From assembly GCF_008275125.1 (NCBI RefSeq), contig NZ_CP043473.1:3658001-3722000 (forward strand): 64,000 bases of DNA, given 5' to 3'. This DNA comes from Chromobacterium paludis. Its GTDB lineage: Bacteria > Pseudomonadota > Gammaproteobacteria > Burkholderiales > Chromobacteriaceae. Positions 58,839-64,000 of the stretch are shown piece by piece; position 1 is the stretch's first letter, and each line of letters starts with the position of its first letter. The notes beneath the pieces were generated by a model. That model made no database searches and was not told the origin of the DNA. It was given only the letters and a program-made list of their open reading frames with translations. A program made the position numbers and the translations under genes.

Positions 58839-60452
58839 TCAGGCGCAGTCGGGGTCCAGTGCCTGGTGGCGGCGCACAAAGCCGCGCACCCGCTCGTTTT
58901 CTTCCGGCAGCCAGTGCAGCAGCTGCTGCACCTGTTTTTCCTCTTCCGGGAAGGGCTGGCCGGCTTTCTTGCGGGACTCGCAAGTGCGCAGCAGCAGCGC
59001 GCAGGCGTTCATGCTGATGCGCTCGTTCAGCGTCTTTTGCGACAGCAGATAGAGCATGGCGGCGGCTTCTTCCAGCATGCCGTTGCTGGCCAGCTCCACT
59101 GCCTTGTTGCTGTCGGTCTGCAGCGTGTCGTAGGCGGTCTGGATGGCCTCGTGGCAGGCCGGGTGCTTGTGGGCGATTTCCAAGAGCGTGCCCAGTTCGT
59201 GGCGGCCGTCGGCGAAGCGCAGCGCGATGCTGTGCGCCCATTGCGGCGGCAGCTCGCTGTTTTGCTCCGGCGGCAGCCGCACGGCGGCGGCGAGGAAGCG
59301 CTGGGCGGCGGTGAAGTCGGTTTCGCGCGCGCGCAGCGCGTCGGCCACCGTTTGCAGCTGGGCCAAGGCGTCGGCCGGCCGCTTTTGCGCCAGCGCGGTC
59401 ATCGCGCGGCAGACCGCCATGGTCAGCTGGCCGCCCGCCAGTTCGCCGGAACGCGCGGCGATCTCGGCCTGCAGCCGGTCCAGCTGCTGGGTCTGACCGC
59501 TTTCGCTGAAGGCTTGCAGCAGGTCCACCAGCACGTCCGGGCCGAAGAAATTGTTGTTGCGGCCGACTTCCACCGCGCGCTGCAGGTAGTCGGCGGCCTT
59601 GGCCGGGTCGCCGCAGCGCAACAGCGCGGTGCCGCAGCTCTTGAGCCGGTTGAAGTTGCGCGGCGAGATGGCCACCGCCTTTTCCAGCACGATGGCGGCG
59701 GTCTGGTATTGGCCGTCGTCGATCAGGTTTTGCGCCAGCAAGTCGTAGGCGTCGGTGTAGCGCGGCGCATCGGCGATGATCTCGCGCAACAGCGCGTTGG
59801 ACTCCTGGGTCTCGCCCTGCTCCGCCACGATGCGCGCCACGCCCATCTTGGCCCACGGAATCACGCGCAGGTTCAGCAGTTCTTGGTAGATGGCCAGCGC
59901 CTCGCCCTGGCGCCCCTCGTTCACCAGCAGCTCGGCCGCCAGTCTTTGCGCGTCTATGCGGTACTGCGGGTTGGATGTTTCACGCGCCTGCTGCATCAGC
60001 ACCTGTATCGCCTGCTCCGGTTTGCCCTGCGCCACCAGCCGGTGCGCCGGGGCGAGAAAGGCCTTGCGCTGGTAGGACTGGCTCAGCCGGTCCAGCAGCA
60101 TCTGCGAGGCGAAGGGCTTCAGGATGTAGTCGTCCGGCGCCATCTCGGCGGCGGCCACCACGCGTTCGTAGTGGCGCTCGCCGGTGATCATGATCCAGAT
60201 GGTGGACATCGGCAGGTTGCCGTCCTTGCGCATCGCTTCCAGCAGCTCCTGGCCATCCATGCCTTCGCCCAGGTTGTAATCGCACAGCACCACGTCGTAG
60301 TCCTTGTTGCGCATGCGGTTGCGCGCCTCGCTGGCGCTGCTGACGGCCTCGGAGCGGGTGATGCCGGCGGAGGACAGCATGGTGCGCAGGCTCTGGCGCA
60401 CGGTGTGGGAGTCTTCGACAATCAGTACGGTGGTGTTGGCGTCAAGAGGCAT
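58839..60452 (-). CDS. REC-TPR protein, tandem paralogue 1
   Basis: A 537-residue protein: receiver domain (VLIVEDSHTVRQSLRTML, phospho-acceptor in VVLCDYNLGEGMDGQEL, IMITGER, DDYILKPF) and TPR-like repeats (IPWAKMGVARIVAEQ, AEVGRNNNFFGPDVLV-type segment, WLPEENERVRGFVRRHQAL). The ATG at 60452 is chosen because it gives the conserved start MPLDANTTVLIVEDS; the longer frame begins with TTG at 60485 overlapping the pilU stop codon. It follows pilU by 25 bp, so pilT-pilU-REC-TPR-REC-TPR is probably one operon. Confidence 0.85.
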   Translation of the reverse strand: MPLDANTTVLIVEDSHTVRQSLRTMLSSAGITRSEAVSSASEARNRMRNKDYDVVLCDYNLGEGMDGQELLEAMRKDGNLPMSTIWIMITGERHYERVVAAAEMAPDDYILKPFASQMLLDRLSQSYQRKAFLAPAHRLVAQGKPEQAIQVLMQQARETSNPQYRIDAQRLAAELLVNEGRQGEALAIYQELLNLRVIPWAKMGVARIVAEQGETQESNALLREIIADAPRYTDAYDLLAQNLIDDGQYQTAAIVLEKAVAISPRNFNRLKSCGTALLRCGDPAKAADYLQRAVEVGRNNNFFGPDVLVDLLQAFSESGQTQQLDRLQAEIAARSGELAGGQLTMAVCRAMTALAQKRPADALAQLQTVADALRARETDFTAAQRFLAAAVRLPPEQNSELPPQWAHSIALRFADGRHELGTLLEIAHKHPACHEAIQTAYDTLQTDSNKAVELASNGMLEEAAAMLYLLSQKTLNERISMNACALLLRTCESRKKAGQPFPEEEKQVQQLLHWLPEENERVRGFVRRHQALDPDCA

Positions 60453-60477
60453 GATGGATAAGGGCGTGGCGCCGGGG

Positions 60478-61614
60478 TCAAACAATGTCCAGGTGGTCTA
60501 TGCCTTCCAGCGGGTCGCGATTGCGCGCGCTTTCGCTGTACAGCTTGATTTTCAGGCGCAGGTCGTTGATGGAGTCCGCGTTGCGCAGCGCGTCCTCGTA
60601 GCTGACCAGGTCCGCCTCGTACAATTCGAACAGCGATTGGTCGAAAGTCTGCATGCCGGCCTCGCGCGAGCGCGACATCACTTCTTTCAGGCCGGCGATC
60701 TCGCCGCGGAAGATCATATCCGAGACCAGGGGGCTGTTCAGCAAAATTTCCACCGCCGCCACGCGGCCGCGGCCGGATTTATGCGGCACCAGCCGTTGCG
60801 ACACGATGGAGCGCATGTTCAGCGACAAGTCCATCAGCACCTGCTGGTGGCGCTCCTCCGGGAAGAAATTGAGGATGCGGTCCAGCGCCTGGTTGGCGTT
60901 GTTGGCGTGCATGGTGGCCAGGCACAGGTGGCCGGTCTCGGCGAACTGCAGGCCGTAGTTCATGGTTTCGCGGTCGCGGATCTCGCCCATCAGGATCACG
61001 TCCGGCGCCTGGCGCAGCGTGTTCTTCAGCGCGATTTCCCAGCTCTCGGTGTCGACGCCGATCTCGCGCTGGGTGACGATGGATTTCTTGTGCGCGTGCA
61101 CGTACTCGATCGGATCCTCCACCGTGATGATGTGGTCCTGGTTGGTGCTGTTGCGCCAGTCCACCAGCGCGGCCAGCGAGGTGGATTTGCCTGAGCCGGT
61201 GCCGCCGACGAAGATCACCAGACCGCGCTTGATCAGCGCGATGTCCTTCAAGACCTCGGGCAGATTGAGCTGGTCGAAGTTGGGGATCTCGGTGTTGATC
61301 TTGCGCAGCACCATGCCCACCATGCCCTGCTGCACGAAGGCGCTGACGCGGAAGCGGCCGATGCCGGGCGGGTTGATGGCGAAGTTGGCTTCTTTTTTGG
61401 ATTCGAATTCTTCGGTCTGGCGGTCGTTCATCACCGAGCGCACCAGCGCCTTGCTCTGCTGCGGGCTCAAGGGCTGCGGCGCCACCGGCGTGATCTTGCC
61501 GTCTATCTTCATCGCCGGCGGAAATTCCGGCGAGATGAAGATGTCCGAGGCGTTCTTGCCGATCGCGTGCTTCAGCAGATCGTGAATGAATTTTGAAGCC
61601 TGGTCCTTTTCCAT
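60478..61614 (-). CDS. pilU: Type IV pilus retraction ATPase PilU
   Basis: A 378-residue secretion-superfamily ATPase. Walker A GGTGSGKST, the Asp box ITVEDPIEYVHAHKK, Walker B VILMGEIRDRETM, the His box ATMHANNANQ and the conserved sequence AGMQTFDQSL near the end identify a PilT-type retraction motor; the N-terminal DIFISPEFPPAMKIDG and length separate PilU from PilT. It assists PilT in pulling back pilus fibres. Downstream of pilT on the same strand, 91 bp apart. Confidence 0.95.
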   Translation of the reverse strand: MEKDQASKFIHDLLKHAIGKNASDIFISPEFPPAMKIDGKITPVAPQPLSPQQSKALVRSVMNDRQTEEFESKKEANFAINPPGIGRFRVSAFVQQGMVGMVLRKINTEIPNFDQLNLPEVLKDIALIKRGLVIFVGGTGSGKSTSLAALVDWRNSTNQDHIITVEDPIEYVHAHKKSIVTQREIGVDTESWEIALKNTLRQAPDVILMGEIRDRETMNYGLQFAETGHLCLATMHANNANQALDRILNFFPEERHQQVLMDLSLNMRSIVSQRLVPHKSGRGRVAAVEILLNSPLVSDMIFRGEIAGLKEVMSRSREAGMQTFDQSLFELYEADLVSYEDALRNADSINDLRLKIKLYSESARNRDPLEGIDHLDIV

Positions 61615-61705
61615 GACGGCGTATCCTGCGTGTGCTGCTTTCAGTTTAGTCCGCCGCCTTGGCTGGCTGCGGCCGATTGCGGTGCATCCTTAGCGCCGGG
61701 GCGGC

Positions 61706-62743
61706 TTAGAAGGCGTCCTTGTTGCTGGCCTTGGCGCGCGCTTCGCCCGGCGACACCAGATTGCGCCGCACCAGGTCAGACAGACATTGGTCCAGCGTCT
61801 GCATGCCGTGCTGCTGGCCGGTCTGTATCATCGAATTGATCTGGGCGATCTTGTTTTCGCGTATCAGGTTGCGGATGGCCGGGGTGCCCATCATGATCTC
61901 GTGCGCCGCCACGCGGCCCGCGCCGTCCTTGGTTTTCAGCAATGTCTGCGCGATGACCGCGCGCACCGATTCGGACAGCATGGAGCGCACCATTTCCTTC
62001 TCGCCGGCCGGGAATACGTCCACGATACGGTCTATGGTCTTGGCCGCGCTGCTGGTGTGCAGGGTGCCGAACACCAGGTGGCCGGTCTCGGCCGCGGTCA
62101 GCGCCAACCGTATCGTTTCCAGATCGCGCAATTCGCCCACCAGGATCACGTCCGGGTCCTCGCGCAGCGCGCTTTTCAGCGCGTTGGCGAAGCTGTGCGT
62201 CTGCAGGCCCAGTTCGCGCTGGTTGATCAGGCTCTTCTTGCTCTCGTGGACGAACTCGATTGGGTCCTCCACGGTAAGAATGTGCGAAAAAGAGTTCTCG
62301 TTGACATAGTCTATCATCGCCGCCAGCGTGGTGGACTTGCCGGAGCCGGTGGGGCCGGTGACCAGCACCAGGCCGCGCGGGAAGTTGGCGATGTCCTGGA
62401 AAATCTTGGGCGCGGACAGCTGCTCCAGCGTCAGCACCTTGCTTGGAATCACCCGAAACACCGCCGCCATGCCGCGGTTTTGCACGAAGGCGTTGACGCG
62501 GAAACGGGCGATGCCGGGCAGCTCGAACGAGAAGTCGCACTCGTAGCTGTCCTCGAAGATCTTGCGCTGGTAGTCGTTCATGATGTCGTACACCATGTCG
62601 TGCACGTCATGATGGTCCATCGGCGGCAGATTGATGCGGCGGATGTCGCCGTTGACGCGGATCATCGGCGGCAGGCCGGCCGACAGGTGCAGGTCGGAGG
62701 CCTTGTTCTTGACGGTGAATGCCAGCAGCTCGGAGATTTCCAT
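61706..62743 (-). CDS. pilT: Type IV pilus retraction ATPase PilT
   Basis: A 345-residue hexameric motor that depolymerises the pilus, driving twitching motility and DNA uptake. Motifs: ASDLHLSAGLPPMIRVNGDI, Walker A GPTGSGKST, ILTVEDPIEFVHESKK, Walker B VILVGELRDLETIRLALTAAETGHLVFGTLH, and the AIRNLIRE motif required for retraction. The start ATG at 62743 fits the family. Divergent from yggS-proC, a neighbourhood common in gamma- and betaproteobacteria. Confidence 0.97.
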   Translation of the reverse strand: MEISELLAFTVKNKASDLHLSAGLPPMIRVNGDIRRINLPPMDHHDVHDMVYDIMNDYQRKIFEDSYECDFSFELPGIARFRVNAFVQNRGMAAVFRVIPSKVLTLEQLSAPKIFQDIANFPRGLVLVTGPTGSGKSTTLAAMIDYVNENSFSHILTVEDPIEFVHESKKSLINQRELGLQTHSFANALKSALREDPDVILVGELRDLETIRLALTAAETGHLVFGTLHTSSAAKTIDRIVDVFPAGEKEMVRSMLSESVRAVIAQTLLKTKDGAGRVAAHEIMMGTPAIRNLIRENKIAQINSMIQTGQQHGMQTLDQCLSDLVRRNLVSPGEARAKASNKDAF

Positions 62744-62992
62744 GTCTTGACCCGTTGCGTGATTGCGGGGGCGCGCTTCGCGGCGCGGCGAATGCGTGCA
62801 TTCTCAAGCGTAGCGGGGCGACGGCGCAACACATTCGCGCTTGGCGCCGGCCGACTGTGCCCGAAACGCACCCGCCGGCGGCCCGGCGTCTGCCTGCGCG
62901 TGGCGGGGGCTTGATTGTGGTCCTCCGCCGCTTTCCCTACAATCGCCGTGACGACCGGCCGCGGCCGGCATACGCTCATGGACCCTCATTAC

Positions 62993-63688
62993 ATGACAGA
63001 TTCCCTATCTACCCGCCTGCAACAGGTGCGGGGCCGGCTGCAAGCCGCCTGCGCCGCGGCCGGGCGCCCGGCCGAGGCGGTGACGCTGCTGGCCGTCAGC
63101 AAGACCTTTCCCGCCACCGATGTGCAAGAGGCGCATGCCTGCGGTCAGCGCGCCTTCGGCGAGAACTATGTGCAGGAATTGCAGCAGAAAAGCGAGGCCC
63201 TGGCCGGCCTAGCGATAGAATGGCACTTCATCGGCCCCTTGCAGTCGAACAAAACCCGCATCGTCGCCGAACGCGCGCACTGGGCGCATTCGATAGATCG
63301 GCTGAAGATAGCCGAGCGGCTGTCGGCGCAGCGGCCGGACGAACTGCCGCCGCTGAACGTGTGCGTGCAGGTCAATGTGTCCGGCGAGGACAGCAAGAGC
63401 GGCTGCGCGCCGGAGGAGGCGTTGGCGTTGGCGCGCGCGGTGGCGGCGCTGCCCAGGCTCAGGCTGCGCGGCCTGATGTGCATCCCGGAACCGACCGAGG
63501 ACGCGGCGCGGCTGGCGGCGCAGTTCGTCGAGTTGCGCCGCTTGAAGGAACAGCTGGCGGCCGAGGGCCTGGCCCTGGACACGCTGTCCATGGGCATGTC
63601 GGCCGATCTGGAGCTGGCGGTGGCCGAGGGCGCCACCGTGGTGCGCGTGGGCTCGGCCATTTTCGGCCAGCGCAGCTACCCACTTTAA
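62993..63688 (+). CDS. yggS: PLP homeostasis protein YggS
   Basis: A 231-residue PLP-binding barrel protein of the YggS/PROSC family, controlling pyridoxal phosphate pools. The PLP lysine lies in LLAVSKTFPATDVQEA, and GENYVQELQQKSEAL, WHFIGPLQSNKTR and LSMGMSADLELAV(A)EGATVVRVGSAIFG are the family motifs. ATG at 62993 is chosen over an in-frame ATG at 62978. It precedes proC by 53 bp, the usual yggS-proC order. Confidence 0.94.
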   Translation: MTDSLSTRLQQVRGRLQAACAAAGRPAEAVTLLAVSKTFPATDVQEAHACGQRAFGENYVQELQQKSEALAGLAIEWHFIGPLQSNKTRIVAERAHWAHSIDRLKIAERLSAQRPDELPPLNVCVQVNVSGEDSKSGCAPEEALALARAVAALPRLRLRGLMCIPEPTEDAARLAAQFVELRRLKEQLAAEGLALDTLSMGMSADLELAVAEGATVVRVGSAIFGQRSYPL

Positions 63689-63741
63689 AATACCGCGCGT
63701 CGGCAATGCGCCGGCGGGCAAGCAGACCGGGAGAGAACCGC

Positions 63742-64000
63742 ATGCGGATCACCTTCATCGGCGGCGGCAATATGGCCGGCGCCATCATAGGCGGGCTGGC
63801 CCGCCAGGGCGGCCACCAGATCCACGTGGTGGAGCATCAGCAGGACAAGCTGGACCAATTGGCGGCCAGCTTCGGCTGCAGCGGCGGCCAAGCGTTGCCG
63901 GAGCGTTTTTCGGCCGAGGACGTGGTGGTGCTGGCGGTGAAGCCGCAGCAGCTGCGCGAACTGTGCCTGGCGCTGGCGCCGCGGCTGAACGGCGCCCTGC
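63742..64000 (+). CDS. proC: Pyrroline-5-carboxylate reductase, N-terminal part
   Basis: The first 86 residues are in the window; the frame is open at the right edge. The N-terminus MRITFIGGGNMAGAIIGGLARQ is the NADPH-binding Rossmann motif of ProC, and VVVLAVKPQQLRE matches its second conserved block. It makes proline from P5C. A good ribosome-binding site (GGGAGAG) precedes the ATG. Confidence 0.93.
   Translation, partial: MRITFIGGGNMAGAIIGGLARQGGHQIHVVEHQQDKLDQLAASFGCSGGQALPERFSAEDVVVLAVKPQQLRELCLALAPRLNGAL

Overview
The window is GC-rich chromosomal DNA from a betaproteobacterium of the Neisseriales, most likely Chromobacterium or a close relative. That placement rests on gene content: pilT-pilU divergent from yggS-proC, a type III fbp aldolase near tkt-gap-pgk, a BPSS1780-type membrane protein, many orphan family-3 solute-binding proteins and c-di-GMP phosphodiesterases. 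It is inference from protein families; no 16S gene is present.

Layout. 1-3.3 kb: a leftward signalling operon (REC-TPR protein, AlgR-like LytTR regulator, CHASE sensor cut by the window edge). 3.4-10.2 kb: uvrD, a periplasmic binding protein and metH. 10.2-12.0 kb: an AT-rich two-gene island (DUF262 protein plus HEPN ribonuclease-like protein) that looks like a mobile defence module placed directly behind metH. 12.1-16.8 kb: a subtilase in an operon with an RCC1-repeat lipoprotein, then an MgtC/DUF4010 membrane protein. 17.1-17.7 kb: a small operon of an eight-cysteine protein and a 53-residue peptide with a double-glycine leader. 18-26 kb: aminopeptidase P, BenE-type transporter, cupin, MocR-type regulator, GNAT, FAD oxidoreductase, DeoR regulator, EAL protein. 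26.2-27.3 kb: a lone integron-type gene cassette (DUF7010 protein with a recognisable attC) next to the surviving C-terminal half of a LysR gene. 27.5-35 kb: GlpR-like repressor, alcohol dehydrogenase, AraC regulator, racemase, CSS-EAL phosphodiesterase, argH, binding protein. 35.2-36.5 kb: a complete IS5-family element with CTAA target duplication, inserted between the gltIJKL amino-acid transporter operon and a downstream terminator. 39.9-46.4 kb: rsmA, Bcr/CflA efflux, maf, rng, glutathione transferase, O-methyltransferase. 46.4-54 kb: sugar-phosphate genes tkt, gap, pgk, fba with a LysE exporter between pgk and fba. 54-57 kb: a promoter/leader/terminator unit in front of a ureohydrolase, then moaD-moaE, an AIM24 protein and thpR. 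57.1-62.7 kb: two tandem 537-residue REC-TPR proteins behind pilT-pilU. 63-64 kb: yggS and the start of proC.

Themes: type IV pilus retraction and signalling (pilT, pilU, AlgR-like regulator, three related REC-TPR proteins), c-di-GMP turnover, and core carbon metabolism. Four accessory insertions or islands stand out: the DUF262-HEPN module, the GG-leader peptide operon, the integron cassette and the IS5 element. No rRNA, tRNA or CRISPR array was recognised. All start choices were made by eye from ribosome-binding sites and family N-termini.
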